Shown here piece by piece: positions 27,678 through 37,322 of a stretch of 64,000 nt of DNA; position 1 is the first letter of the stretch, and each line of letters begins with the position of its first letter. This DNA is from Petrimonas sp. IBARAKI (lineage in GTDB: Bacteria > Bacteroidota > Bacteroidia > Bacteroidales > Dysgonomonadaceae), in the NCBI GenBank assembly GCA_002356435.2, contig AP018040.2:2170001-2234000 (forward strand). Reading direction: 5' to 3'. Position numbers and translations under genes: made by a program. Under the pieces are notes generated by a model. The model was not told where the DNA came from, did no database searches, and saw only the letters and a program-made list of their open reading frames with translations.

Positions 27678-28103
27678 ATGCACATAGAACAATTAAAAAA
27701 TATTGACGACACTGTTCTGAAAGCGTTCAAAATATTGATACCCCAGCTTATCGATAGAAACAGTTATCCTTCCCGTGAAGAGTTGCAGGAAATTCTGCAA
27801 GCCGGAAATACTTTTCTTTTCATAGCCCGGGAAAACGATGAAATTTTAGGAACACTATCGCTTGTCGTTTATAAAATTCCCACGGGGAAAAAAGCGTGGA
27901 TCGAAGACGTAGTGGTGGATGAGAACGCCCGGGGAAAAGGAGTAGCTGCGTCATTGGTATATCATGCGTTGAAAGTCGCACGCGAAAAAGGCATCGAAAA
28001 AGTAGACCTGACCTCCACTCCTGCCCGCGTAGCGGCTAACCGGCTTTACCAAAAGTTAGGATTCAGGAAAAGAGAGACCAACGTATACCGGTTTACTTTT
28101 TAA
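27678..28103 (+). CDS. GNAT-family N-acetyltransferase
   Basis: A 141-residue acetyl-CoA-dependent transferase. The core motif is IEDVVVDENARGKGVAASLV, where RGKGVA forms the pyrophosphate-binding loop, followed by VDLTSTPARVAANRLYQKLGF, typical of motif B. The substrate is unknown (small amine or protein N-terminus). It stands alone between a terminator and the dioxygenase gene. Confidence 0.88.
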   Translation: MHIEQLKNIDDTVLKAFKILIPQLIDRNSYPSREELQEILQAGNTFLFIARENDEILGTLSLVVYKIPTGKKAWIEDVVVDENARGKGVAASLVYHALKVAREKGIEKVDLTSTPARVAANRLYQKLGFRKRETNVYRFTF

Positions 28104-28191
28104 TGGACAGACACATACTACTGTTGTCCGGTTATCCTTGCGCAGAGCCTTTTGTTTCAACGGTTAATAAAATTATATACAAAATCGCCTT

Positions 28192-28977
28192 ATGTCAACT
28201 AAAATGCCCGTTCTTTTCGTCGGACACGGCAGTCCGATGATTGCCTTGGAAGAAAACAACTTCACCCGGGGGTTCCGGCAAGTAACGGCGGAAATACCCA
28301 AACCCGATGTCATTATTTGCATTTCAGCTCATTGGGAAACTGAGGGAACATTCGTCACGGGGATGGAAACACCTCGCACCATTCACGATTTCGGAGGGTT
28401 TCCCCGGGAATTGTACGAAGTTCAGTATCCTGCCCCGGGAAATCCGGAACTGGCAGGAGAGATAATCGATACGCTCCGCCAGTATTCGGTTGGCCCCGAT
28501 TATCAATGGGGGCTGGATCACGGAACGTGGACCGTACTGAAACACATGTATCCCGATGCGGACATACCGGTTGTTCAGCTAAGCCTCGACCGTTCTAAAA
28601 CACCGCAGGAGCATTACTCCCTGGCCAGATGCTTGTCGGATTTTCGTAATCGCGGCATCTTGATCATGGGAAGCGGAAATATGGTTCACAACCTGCACCT
28701 GCTGGATTGGGGAAGGATCAACGATGATGATTACGGGTTTGGATGGGCAATTTCCGCTGCAGAAAAAATGTACGGATATATTACCGCAAATAATCACGCT
28801 CCGCTTATCGATTATTTTACCCAAGGTGAAGACTTCCGGCTCTCCATTCCTACTCCCGAACATTACCTGCCCATGCTCTATGCGCTCGCACTACAGACAG
28901 ATAACGAAAAAGTTGAATTCTTCAACCGGGGATTTGTCGGCGGATCATTGGTAATGACCGCGCTGAAAATTGGATAG
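28192..28977 (+). CDS. ygiD: YgiD-type extradiol ring-cleavage dioxygenase
   Basis: Belongs to the LigB-like 4,5-DOPA dioxygenase family, a non-heme metal enzyme opening catechol rings. Visible are the N-terminal metal site VGHGSPMIAL, SAHWETEG, the LDHGTWTVLKHMYP stretch and IMGSGNMVHNLHLL. Length (261) matches YgiD. The natural substrate in anaerobic Bacteroidales is unclear. Confidence 0.9.
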   Translation: MSTKMPVLFVGHGSPMIALEENNFTRGFRQVTAEIPKPDVIICISAHWETEGTFVTGMETPRTIHDFGGFPRELYEVQYPAPGNPELAGEIIDTLRQYSVGPDYQWGLDHGTWTVLKHMYPDADIPVVQLSLDRSKTPQEHYSLARCLSDFRNRGILIMGSGNMVHNLHLLDWGRINDDDYGFGWAISAAEKMYGYITANNHAPLIDYFTQGEDFRLSIPTPEHYLPMLYALALQTDNEKVEFFNRGFVGGSLVMTALKIG

Positions 28978-29107
28978 AAGGCTTATCCGTTTTACCTTCT
29001 TCTCCCTTACTTTTCCTCGATTTAAGGCGGATTTCTCCTAAATTTTGAGTAATTTTGAGTCCCGAAAGTAAGTTGTATCTATTATTTATTATTCGGAAAA
29101 TTAAAAG

Positions 29108-30634
29108 ATGGAAAATTTTAGTCGTGTTGGTTTTGACAATGAAAAATACCTGCAAGAACAAACCTCTGCTATTCTCGAACGCGTAAGCCGGTTCAACGAT
29201 AAATTATACCTCGAATTCGGAGGAAAAATTTTGTATGATTATCATGCAGCACGGGTTTTGCCCGGCTTCACTCCGAACGTTAAAATGCGTCTTTTGCAAA
29301 AACTGAAAGACCAGGTAGAGGTTATTATGTGCGTGTATGCCGGAGATATCGAACGAAGCAAAATCAGGGCCGATTTCGGCATCACCTATGATGTGGACGT
29401 ATTGAAGAGCATCGACGACCTGAAATGGTATGGCATCAATGTAGCTGCCGTTGTTATTACCCGGTACGAAAAACAACCCGCCGCAGTAATCTTCAAGAAC
29501 AAACTCGAGTTGAAAGGCATTAAAGTTTACCTGCACTATCCTACGCGAGGTTATCCGAAAAACATCGATTTGATTGTGAGCGACGAAGGATACGGCTCCA
29601 ATGAATACATCGAAACCACCAAACCCATCGTGGTGGTTACCGGACCCGGACCCGGCAGCGGGAAGCTTGCCACAGCCCTGAGCAACCTTTATCACGATTA
29701 TAAAAAGGGGAAGGATGCCGGTTATGCAAAATTTGAAACATTCCCTATTTGGGATTTACCCATAGACCATCTGGTCAACATTGCCTACGAAGCAGCAACC
29801 GCAGACTTAGGCGATGTTAATATGATAGACCCTTACCACCTGAAGGCATATGGATTGGAAGCGGTGAATTACAACCGCGATATAGAGGCTTTCAATCTTC
29901 TGAAAGAGATTCTGACGAAAATCACTGGCAATAATTCCGTCTATCTCTCTCCCACCGACATGGGGGTAAACCGGATCAGTGCGGGGATTATTGATGATGA
30001 ACGATGCAAAGAGGCGGCTTATCAGGAAATTATCCGCCGGCATTTACGGGGATTTGTTGATTACGCAATGGGCCAGATCGACACGGAAACACTCGAACGT
30101 AACGCCGAGATCATGGAAAGAGTCGGGGCGAAAGATGAAGATCGTCTTGTGGTTGAACCTGCCCGAAGAGCGGCCAAGGATGCCGAAACGAACGGAAAGG
30201 GATACGGGGGAATCTATTGCGGCGCTGCCATTGAACTGAACGACGGCACCCTTGTTACCGGAAAGAATTCATCGTTGCTGCACGCCTCCTCCAGTATGAT
30301 CCTGAATGCTATCAAACACCTGGCAGGGTTACCCGACAACATGATTCTCCTGCCCGAAAATATTATCGACTCGGTTACCCACCTGAAGAAAGATATCTTG
30401 AACGGGAAGAATGCCAGCCTTGATGTGGAAGAGACCCTTATAGCATTGGCGATTAGCGCGATATCCAACCCTGCAGCACAAATGGCATTGCAGAAACTGA
30501 CCGAACTGAACAATTGCGAAATGCACTCCACTCATATACCTACTCCGGGAGATGAAGCCGGGTTACGTAAATTAAAAATCAACGTAACCTGCGACCCGCT
30601 ATTCTCCAGTAAACGGTTGTTTGTGAGCGAGTGA
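29108..30634 (+). CDS. DUF1846 domain protein
   Basis: A 508-residue cytoplasmic protein of the DUF1846 family, whose biochemical activity is not established. Recognisable stretches are VGFDNEKYLQEQTSAILERV (N-terminus), TGPGPGSGKLATALSNLYHDY, a nucleotide-binding-like glycine loop near residue 178, and STHIPTPGDEAGLRKL near the C-terminus. No signal peptide. Its upstream region has a tandem AATTTTGAGT repeat at 29041-29060. It converges on oadB with only two bases between stops. Confidence 0.85.
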   Translation: MENFSRVGFDNEKYLQEQTSAILERVSRFNDKLYLEFGGKILYDYHAARVLPGFTPNVKMRLLQKLKDQVEVIMCVYAGDIERSKIRADFGITYDVDVLKSIDDLKWYGINVAAVVITRYEKQPAAVIFKNKLELKGIKVYLHYPTRGYPKNIDLIVSDEGYGSNEYIETTKPIVVVTGPGPGSGKLATALSNLYHDYKKGKDAGYAKFETFPIWDLPIDHLVNIAYEAATADLGDVNMIDPYHLKAYGLEAVNYNRDIEAFNLLKEILTKITGNNSVYLSPTDMGVNRISAGIIDDERCKEAAYQEIIRRHLRGFVDYAMGQIDTETLERNAEIMERVGAKDEDRLVVEPARRAAKDAETNGKGYGGIYCGAAIELNDGTLVTGKNSSLLHASSSMILNAIKHLAGLPDNMILLPENIIDSVTHLKKDILNGKNASLDVEETLIALAISAISNPAAQMALQKLTELNNCEMHSTHIPTPGDEAGLRKLKINVTCDPLFSSKRLFVSE

Positions 30635-30636
30635 TC

Positions 30637-31845
30637 TTACCCCAAGAATGATATCAATACACCCGCAGCAACAGCCGACCCAATAACTCCCGACACGTTG
30701 CTGGCCATGCAATACTGCAGGATGTGGTTGGATTTATCGTATTTTAACGCCATCTCATTGGCCACGCGTGAGGCCATTGGGACAGCACTCAGCCCCGTAG
30801 CACCCACGAGCGGGTTGATCTTTTTCTTCGAAAACAGGTTAAACAGTTTCACGGCCAGTATGCCTCCCGCAACGGAGATAGCAAACGCCAGAAAACCACC
30901 CACGATAATTCCCAGCGTCCGTGGCGACAGGAACACTTCAGAGGTCATGGTTGCCCCGACTGTTAATCCGAGGAAAATGGTTGCCGTATTCATAATGGGC
31001 CCGGAAGCTGCATCTGCGAGCCGGCTGGTGTTGGCCCCGATTTCCTTCACAAGGTTTCCGAACAGCAACATCCCCACCAACGGAGCCGCAGAAGGTACAA
31101 AAACAGCTACCACAACACCCAAAACTATTGGAAAAACAATTTTCACCGTCTTCAGGTGTTTGATTTCGTGCTTGGGGGGAAACTGCTTATCCATTTTCTT
31201 CATGTGGATACGAAATTCCTTCTTGGTCATCAGCAAATTGGCTACCAACGGAATAATCACCGGAACCAACGCCATATAAGAATAAGCGGCAATAGCTATG
31301 GGACCCAATAAATGGGGTGCTAACTTGATGGTAGTGTAAATGGCCGTAGGCCCGTCTGCACCACCGATAATGGCTAACGATGCGGCTTCCTTCATATTGA
31401 AACCAACAAGTACGGCTATAATAAGCACGGTAAAAATGCCCAATTGCGCAGCACCACCGAACAACGAAAGTTTCAGGTTACGAAGCATGGGTCCGAAATC
31501 CGTCAATGCACCTACTCCCATAAAAATAATGGGTGGCAGCAGTCCAGTCTTGATAAGCGCATAATAAAGGAAATTCATAATCCCGTACTCACTGGCAATA
31601 TCAAGCAGGTTCATATAACTTCCGTCAGGCGATTGAACGAGCGAGTTATCCACTATGCCCAAACCAGCCAAGGGGAGGTTTGCCAGCAGCACACCAAACC
31701 CTATAGGAACAAGGAGCAACGGCTCATATTGTTTTTTTATACCCAGATACAACAGGATGAAAGCGATGATCCACATAAGTAAGGTACCCCAGGAAATGCT
31801 TCCAAAAGCCGTCATATCTACTAAGTTCGAAAAAATCTCATTCAT
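30637..31845 (-). CDS. oadB: Sodium-translocating oxaloacetate decarboxylase, beta subunit
   Basis: The membrane subunit that decarboxylates the carboxybiotin and exports Na+. About ten spans are visible; the essential aspartate region is IIGGADGPTAIYTTIKLAP, and SVPMAS-like ATGLSAVPMASRVANE marks the second sodium site. The 402 residues are normal. It follows oadA after four bases on the same strand and is last in the gamma-alpha-beta operon, so decarboxylation of oxaloacetate drives a sodium gradient used elsewhere in the cell. Confidence 0.95.
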   Translation of the reverse strand: MNEIFSNLVDMTAFGSISWGTLLMWIIAFILLYLGIKKQYEPLLLVPIGFGVLLANLPLAGLGIVDNSLVQSPDGSYMNLLDIASEYGIMNFLYYALIKTGLLPPIIFMGVGALTDFGPMLRNLKLSLFGGAAQLGIFTVLIIAVLVGFNMKEAASLAIIGGADGPTAIYTTIKLAPHLLGPIAIAAYSYMALVPVIIPLVANLLMTKKEFRIHMKKMDKQFPPKHEIKHLKTVKIVFPIVLGVVVAVFVPSAAPLVGMLLFGNLVKEIGANTSRLADAASGPIMNTATIFLGLTVGATMTSEVFLSPRTLGIIVGGFLAFAISVAGGILAVKLFNLFSKKKINPLVGATGLSAVPMASRVANEMALKYDKSNHILQYCMASNVSGVIGSAVAAGVLISFLG

Positions 31846-31849
31846 AGCT

Positions 31850-33766
31850 TCATTGCAATTTTACAAGGATATCGTCCTCTTCCACCGAATCACCGTTTGA
31901 GAAACAGATTTCAATCACTTTACCGCTTTCCTCAGCAGATACGGCATTGTAGGTTTTCATGGATTCAATGTAGCCGATAACTTCTCCTATTTTCACTTCA
32001 CTCCCCACTTTCAATGGTGTTTCAGAAGAATCTTTGGTTAAGTAGAACTTCCCTTCGAGGGGAGAGATTACCTCTTTTACTTTTCCACCGGGAAGAACAG
32101 CGGAAGGACTGTCAACAACTTTCGGCTGAGGCGGAACATCTTTGTTTACGGGGTGAAACGGAATACCGTCGTTCTCGGGATAGGATATATAGACCCTGTA
32201 TTCTTCGTTATCTACGTTGATCACTAGCTGCCGGGGTTGGAAATTGTTTGTTGCACCGTTTGCCGGAGCTTCAACCGGTGAAGGCTGAGTTTTTTCAACT
32301 TGTGCCGCAGCCTTTCGCTTGGCCAGATCCTCTTCAAAAGCTTTTTTTGCAGCGCCCGACTTGTAGGCTCTGTACTGTTCGGGATGCATGGCAAGCTCAA
32401 ACAACTCTTCATCGTCCTGCCCAAAATCCCAGTTGTTTTTTTTCATCTCAGCACGGAACTCATCCAGCTGATTAGGATAAAGGTCTTGCGGATTTCCATT
32501 GTAAAACTCCCTGCCCTGTTCTTTTATCAACTGAACAATTTCAGGTGCCAACGTTCCCGGCAGTTTTCCCGACCGGCCCAGGATCATGTCCCATATATTA
32601 TCAGCAATGACCGACCAGCGCTCCTTGCCTCTTTCTATCTGCATAACATTCATCAGTGCCAGGTTCTTTACATACTGGCTGAACGGAGTGACTAAAGGTG
32701 GATTTCCGATCTTAGGCCATACATAAGCCACTTCGTTAAAAAGCTTGATCAGTAAATCATCCAGAGTAATTTCTTCTTTGCCATTTTTTGACAGCCACTT
32801 GTTCAATGACTCCAGGTTGCTCTCCAAATCAGCCATCAGACTACCCATCATACCGCCCGGAAGTCCGGGTCCGATAAGCAACGAGTTCATCAACCTGTTC
32901 TTCGGGTTGATGTAATATCCTAGAAAATCATCTATATATTTTTGTGTCAGGGAGCGAACTTTCATGTACGCTTTCATATTGATGTCCGGCACTTTAAAGC
33001 CTGCATCCTTAAGCATGGCCTGGATAGCCAGCACATCCGCATGTCCGGTTCCCCACGCCAGCGGTTCCATGGCCGTATCCACGTAATCGACGCCTGCGTA
33101 AGCGGCTTCGAGTATGGAAGCCATCTGGAATCCGGGTCCTGCGTGTCCATGATAAGTAACAGGAATATCCGGATGCTTCTCTTTTATGTTTTTAATTATT
33201 TTCCCAACGGTTGCCGGACGGGCAATTCCCGCCATATCCTTCACACAAATTTCATCGGCACCCATTCCAATCAGCGTGTCAGCCAGTTCGGTATAGTATT
33301 CTACAGTGTGTACTTCCGATACCGTAAGGCTAAGCGCAGCTTGTGAAATCATACCAGCCTCCTTGGCAAACCTGATGGAACTCTCCAGGTTACGCGGATC
33401 GTTAAGGCCGTCAAACGACCGGGCGATATCGGTCCCCTGCTTTTTCTTTACCTGAAACATCAGCCGACGAACATCAGCCGGGACAGGACTCATGCGGATA
33501 CCGTTCAGCCCGCGCTCCAGCATATGCGTCTGAATACCTGCGTCGTTAAACGGTTGTGTCCATTTCCGGACGGCCACATTAGGGTTCTCGCCGAAAAGAA
33601 GATTGATCTGTTCAAACCCTCCTCCATTGGTTTCAACTCTCGCAAAGCACCCCATATCCACGATTGCCGGAGCCACCTCCAGCAGTTGTTCAACCGTCGG
33701 GACATACTTGCCCGACGATTGCCACATGTCTCTGTACAGTAAACTGAATTTTATTTCTTTTGCCAT
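31850..33766 (-). CDS. oadA: Oxaloacetate decarboxylase alpha subunit / pyruvate carboxylase subunit B
   Basis: Biotin-dependent carboxyltransferase of 638 residues. The N-terminal TIM-barrel domain shows FSLLYRDMWQSSGKY and the metal-binding TYHGHAGPG region; the C-terminal biotinyl domain has the lysine in ESMKT at about residue 602. A linker with QVEKTQPSPVEAPANGA separates them. The carboxyltransferase moves CO2 from oxaloacetate to biotin, which OadB then decarboxylates. The site motif ESMKT replaces the more common AMKM, as in many Bacteroidetes. It lies between oadG and oadB. Confidence 0.93.
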   Translation of the reverse strand: MAKEIKFSLLYRDMWQSSGKYVPTVEQLLEVAPAIVDMGCFARVETNGGGFEQINLLFGENPNVAVRKWTQPFNDAGIQTHMLERGLNGIRMSPVPADVRRLMFQVKKKQGTDIARSFDGLNDPRNLESSIRFAKEAGMISQAALSLTVSEVHTVEYYTELADTLIGMGADEICVKDMAGIARPATVGKIIKNIKEKHPDIPVTYHGHAGPGFQMASILEAAYAGVDYVDTAMEPLAWGTGHADVLAIQAMLKDAGFKVPDINMKAYMKVRSLTQKYIDDFLGYYINPKNRLMNSLLIGPGLPGGMMGSLMADLESNLESLNKWLSKNGKEEITLDDLLIKLFNEVAYVWPKIGNPPLVTPFSQYVKNLALMNVMQIERGKERWSVIADNIWDMILGRSGKLPGTLAPEIVQLIKEQGREFYNGNPQDLYPNQLDEFRAEMKKNNWDFGQDDEELFELAMHPEQYRAYKSGAAKKAFEEDLAKRKAAAQVEKTQPSPVEAPANGATNNFQPRQLVINVDNEEYRVYISYPENDGIPFHPVNKDVPPQPKVVDSPSAVLPGGKVKEVISPLEGKFYLTKDSSETPLKVGSEVKIGEVIGYIESMKTYNAVSAEESGKVIEICFSNGDSVEEDDILVKLQ

Positions 33767-33783
33767 GTTTTGTATGATTATTT

Positions 33784-34053
33784 TTATTTTTCTATTTTGT
33801 CGATCTTCTCTATTTTCCCTTTGCCTCCGGTTATGGCTTCAACAGCAGCAATAACGGCAGCAATCTTCGCGGGATTGGTAGGTTTGGCTTTCCCGGTGGC
33901 AAACTCCTTTTTCACGGCCATGGTTTCTGCCGGAATAAACCGGTTGGTAAAACGAATAACCCCATTACCGATCAAAACTACCAGATACAAAATAACAAAT
34001 ACGGTTGTTAAACCTACCAGTAAAAGGCTCAATGCTTCGTTTATATTTTCCAT
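33784..34053 (-). CDS. oadG: Oxaloacetate decarboxylase gamma subunit
   Basis: An 89-residue protein with one N-terminal membrane span (LLLVGLTTVFVILYLVVLIG) followed by a charged tail with FATGKAKPTNPAKIAAV, the length and layout of OadG, which assembles the complex. It is the first gene of the operon, 17 bases before oadA. A -7 box and a palindrome lie in its leader at 34108-34147. Confidence 0.85.
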   Translation of the reverse strand: MENINEALSLLLVGLTTVFVILYLVVLIGNGVIRFTNRFIPAETMAVKKEFATGKAKPTNPAKIAAVIAAVEAITGGKGKIEKIDKIEK

Positions 34054-34107
34054 AAAATTATCTTATTTTCAAATTGATAACCTATTAATACATATATTAG
34101 GAAAGAT

Positions 34108-34147
34108 GATTTATGCTTCCGAAGTATAAATCCAAGGTACAAATATA
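34108..34147 (-). promoter_or_regulatory. -7 box and 25-base palindrome upstream of oadG
   Basis: On minus, TATATTTG (34140-34147) is an exact -7 box. Just downstream lies a near-perfect palindrome with 12-base arms GATTTATACTTC / GAAGCATAAATC around one central base (34108-34132), one mismatch only. It would start about at the transcription start and be part of the 5' leader. It could be an operator or an RNA hairpin. No good -33 is visible. Confidence 0.55.
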
Positions 34148-34278
34148 CTAAAATATTTTTATTAAAATAGCACCAAACCTTTCAAATCAAAACAAAAAGC
34201 GTTATACTATCTTCTTTTTATCATATCCAATAATCCACCTCTACCCCTTATCGTTCAATAAGCATAGGACTATAGCAG

Positions 34279-35520
34279 CTATATCGCTTGATTGGCTGTA
34301 AGCCAAAGCAATGAACTATCGCCATAACTCAAGAAGCGGTAATCGTTTTGTAACGCGTAATCGTAAACATCCCGCCAATACTTGCCGATACCCGAAGCAA
34401 TCAACAACAATAATGTACTCTGAGGCTGGTGGAAATTGGTGATGAGCGCCTGGGGATAATGGAACGTGTAACCGGGAACAATCATAACCTGAGTAAAGGC
34501 AAGCAATTGATCTGCATTATTTCTAATAAGATAATCGATGATGGATTTAAGGGCTAGTTTAGGAGAAACCGGATTTTCTTCACCGTAAGGCTCCCATTGA
34601 AAAACCACTAATTCCTCCGGTTGAATATCCGGCTGAAGAAGTATTTTTTTCCCCAGGTAGTACAGACTCTCCACGGTACGCATGGACGTGGTCCCTACGA
34701 CAATCAGGTTATTTTCATTTTCGTACAAGGCCTGAACCGTTTCTCTTGAAACGGAGATAAACTCCATATGCATATCGTGGTCACCGATGGTTTCGGATTT
34801 CACCGGCTTGAAGGTGCCCGCTCCTACATGCAAGGTAACCCGGGCAGATTGGATTCCTTTTTTCCGAAAAGACCTCATTACTTCGGAGGTGAAGTGTAAC
34901 CCTGCCGTTGGAGCAGCTACCGACCCTTCCACCGCAGAATAAACCGTTTGATACGTTTCATCATCCCTTGCTTCCGAAGCACGATTTAAATAAGGAGGAA
35001 TGGGCAGTTTTCCGGCAATTTCCAGTAATTCGGAAAACGTAAAACCCGGATTATTCCACGAAAACTCAACAATCACATCGTCCGCATTACTCTCTATCTT
35101 TCGTGCAGAAAGCAACACATTTTCATTATTTACAGAAACTTTCATCTGCAACACATCATCTTTCCAGCGTTTGGCATTGCCAATCATACAATGCCAGGAA
35201 CAGGATGTTCGTTGTTGAAAATTTACCGAATAGTCCCTTGGAGCATGCGGCGAAAGGCAAAAAATTTCGATAACGGCACCCGTACTTTTTTCGAAAATCA
35301 ACCGGGCATGAATCACACGGGTGTCGTTGAAAACCAGTAAGCTGCCTTCGGGTATTTCTGCACCAATCCCGGAGAAAGGCCGAGTAGATATCGTATTGTT
35401 TCTGAAGAGCAACAGTTTCGATGAATCTCTTTTTTCCAACGGATATCTGGCTATTTTTTCGGGAGGAAGCGTATAGCTATAATCGGCAATTCTGATCTTT
35501 TCCGCGTCGCATTTTTTCAT
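34279..35520 (-). CDS. queA: S-adenosylmethionine:tRNA ribosyltransferase-isomerase
   Basis: Adds the epoxycyclopentane ring to preQ1-tRNA in queuosine synthesis. The start is at 35520 (MKKCDAEKIRI), as the longer frame to 35583 adds 21 unrelated residues. Motifs: YSYTLPPEKIARYPL, the DTRVIHARL segment, AAPTAGLHFT, GAGTFKPV and TNFHQPQSTLLLL. About 413 residues; QueA is usually 340-360, and extra residues are seen in the C-terminal third. It diverges from the Smr gene with about 110 bases between the starts. Confidence 0.93.
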   Translation of the reverse strand: MKKCDAEKIRIADYSYTLPPEKIARYPLEKRDSSKLLLFRNNTISTRPFSGIGAEIPEGSLLVFNDTRVIHARLIFEKSTGAVIEIFCLSPHAPRDYSVNFQQRTSCSWHCMIGNAKRWKDDVLQMKVSVNNENVLLSARKIESNADDVIVEFSWNNPGFTFSELLEIAGKLPIPPYLNRASEARDDETYQTVYSAVEGSVAAPTAGLHFTSEVMRSFRKKGIQSARVTLHVGAGTFKPVKSETIGDHDMHMEFISVSRETVQALYENENNLIVVGTTSMRTVESLYYLGKKILLQPDIQPEELVVFQWEPYGEENPVSPKLALKSIIDYLIRNNADQLLAFTQVMIVPGYTFHYPQALITNFHQPQSTLLLLIASGIGKYWRDVYDYALQNDYRFLSYGDSSLLWLTANQAI

Positions 35521-35629
35521 TTTTAAGAAAATTAGTCTTTTTTTTATTACAATTTCTGTAAATAATCCGACAAAATTAGGCAACTTTGTGTTTGCATCAA
35601 AAAATGCATATAAGAAACTGCACGTTCAA

Positions 35630-36682
35630 ATGAAAAAATTACAAATCGGCGACAAGGTTCGTTTTCTGAACACCGTGGGGGGAGGACAGGTAAAAGGGTT
35701 TTTAAACAAACAACTGGTTATTGTAGAAGACGAAAACGGATTCGACGTACCTGTTCTTGTTTCGGAATGTGTGGTTGTGGAAGCCGCAGGAAACGAAAAA
35801 TTGGGACAACCCGAAACCGAAGTTCCGGTTAAGGAACCGAAGCCTTCTGCCCGTCTCGATGAAACGGGGCCGGTCACCGAAACCGCCGAAGGCGAGAAGA
35901 TCACCACCTGCCTGGTTTACCTGCCTGCCGATGCCCGGAACATGACTCAGACTTCGTTTGAATGCTATTTCGTGAACGACAGCAATTACTACCTTTTCCT
36001 CAATTACATGAGCCGGGAGAACAACTCTTGGAAAAGTCGTTTCAACGGTATCGTAGAACCCAACACACAGATTTTTATCGAAGAGTTCGACAAATCCCAA
36101 CTGAACGATCTGGAAAAAGTTTGTGTTCAGTTTGTATCGTTTAAGCACAACAAAACGTTCCGCTTCAAGAGTCCGGTTTCGGTTGAATTACGTATCGATA
36201 CGGTAAAGTTTTACAAGCTGCACAGTTTTACGGAGAACGATTATTTTGACGAAAATGCACTTGTCTATTACATTACCCGGAACGATATTCCAGAACGGGA
36301 AATGCTGGTTTCTGCAGGAGAAATCCAGCGTGCAATGCAAGAAAAAACTGTTTCAGAAGAACGTCCCCGCATACAAAGAATAGAAAAGAAAGAGCACCAA
36401 CCCGCAATTGAAGTGGATTTACACATCAATGAACTTATAGACAACACAAAAGGCATGAACAATGCCGAAATACTCGAATATCAACTCGCGAAATTTAACG
36501 AGGTGATGCAGGAAAACCTTAAACGAAAAGGCCAGAAAATAGTCTTTATTCATGGGAAGGGCGACGGCGTATTAAAAAATACGCTACTCAAGGAGATAAA
36601 AAATAAATACAAAAGTTGTTACTATCAAGACGCTTCGTTCCGCGAATATGGATTCGGAGCAACCATGGTAACTATCCGGTAA
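35630..36682 (+). CDS. DUF2027 and Smr domain protein
   Basis: The start is set at 35630 (MKKLQIGDKVRFLNTVGGG), where the conserved N-terminal KOW-like segment begins. DUF2027 covers about residues 1-215. The C-terminal 90 residues are a Smr domain: VDLHINELI, then VFIHGKGDGVLKN, and the end FGATMVTIR. Smr domains nick or bind DNA or RNA, as in MutS2, but here without the MutS part. Cytoplasmic. Followed after 30 bases by a lipoprotein gene on the same strand. Confidence 0.87.
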   Translation: MKKLQIGDKVRFLNTVGGGQVKGFLNKQLVIVEDENGFDVPVLVSECVVVEAAGNEKLGQPETEVPVKEPKPSARLDETGPVTETAEGEKITTCLVYLPADARNMTQTSFECYFVNDSNYYLFLNYMSRENNSWKSRFNGIVEPNTQIFIEEFDKSQLNDLEKVCVQFVSFKHNKTFRFKSPVSVELRIDTVKFYKLHSFTENDYFDENALVYYITRNDIPEREMLVSAGEIQRAMQEKTVSEERPRIQRIEKKEHQPAIEVDLHINELIDNTKGMNNAEILEYQLAKFNEVMQENLKRKGQKIVFIHGKGDGVLKNTLLKEIKNKYKSCYYQDASFREYGFGATMVTIR

Positions 36683-36712
36683 TTAAACAAATAACAAAAT
36701 AACCCTGGAGAG

Positions 36713-37306
36713 ATGAAAAAAACAGTGCTTATTATACTGCTGATTTTCTCGTTATCAAGCTGTGACGTGCTTAATCAGATTGGCGGAGCCATTCAGTTAT
36801 CGCAGTGTGAATACACGTATAACTCCGTCGCCGATATACAGTTGGCCGGAATAAACCTGGGGAATGGTTCAACCATCTCACTTTCTAACTTTGCTTCCAT
36901 TTCGAGTATCCTGACCGGAGGAAATTTACAAACCATCCCTTTCAGCATGACCCTCAACATGGATGTAAAAAATCCCAATCAGGCGGCCGCATTTCTAAAT
37001 GCACTCGAGTATGCCATTGAAATCAATGAAATGGAGTTTACAACCGGGAAAATGGATGTTCCTCTTCGCGTTGAACCCGGACAAACAGCCGTGTTGCCCT
37101 TATCTATCGGGGTGGATCTAAAAAACCTGATAAACAGGTATTCCCGCGATCGTGTCGCCCGTGAGATGAGTGGCTTTTTAGGTTTGTCGTCCGATGAAAC
37201 AAAGGTGACGGTGAAACTTTGGCCTAAGCTTATGGTGGGAAACAGGCCCGTCAAAGTTCCGGCACCCATACCGGTTGTTTTTACTTTTGGGGGAAGTAAT
37301 CCGTGA
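36713..37306 (+). CDS. Lipoprotein with LEA-like domain
   Basis: Signal peptide with lipobox LSSC (Cys about residue 17). The remaining 180 residues have the feel of a late-embryogenesis-abundant type 2 / WHy fold: NVKNP-like MDVKNPNQAAAFLNALEYAIEINEMEF and a final VPAPIPVVFTFGG. Such proteins are common as Bacteroidales outer-membrane lipoproteins of unknown role. It lies 30 bases after the Smr gene and 16 before argR, so it may be in the same transcript. Confidence 0.65.
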   Translation: MKKTVLIILLIFSLSSCDVLNQIGGAIQLSQCEYTYNSVADIQLAGINLGNGSTISLSNFASISSILTGGNLQTIPFSMTLNMDVKNPNQAAAFLNALEYAIEINEMEFTTGKMDVPLRVEPGQTAVLPLSIGVDLKNLINRYSRDRVAREMSGFLGLSSDETKVTVKLWPKLMVGNRPVKVPAPIPVVFTFGGSNP

Positions 37307-37322
37307 GCCAACCACACCGTCT

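Noticed and set aside
30698-31279. 193-residue plus-strand frame opposite oadB
   Set aside because: oadB is certain on minus; the antisense frame has no family features.
35560-35595. Promoter for the DUF2027-Smr gene (CAACTTTG near 35581)
   Set aside because: It misses the first T of TAnnTTTG and has no TTTG at the right distance.
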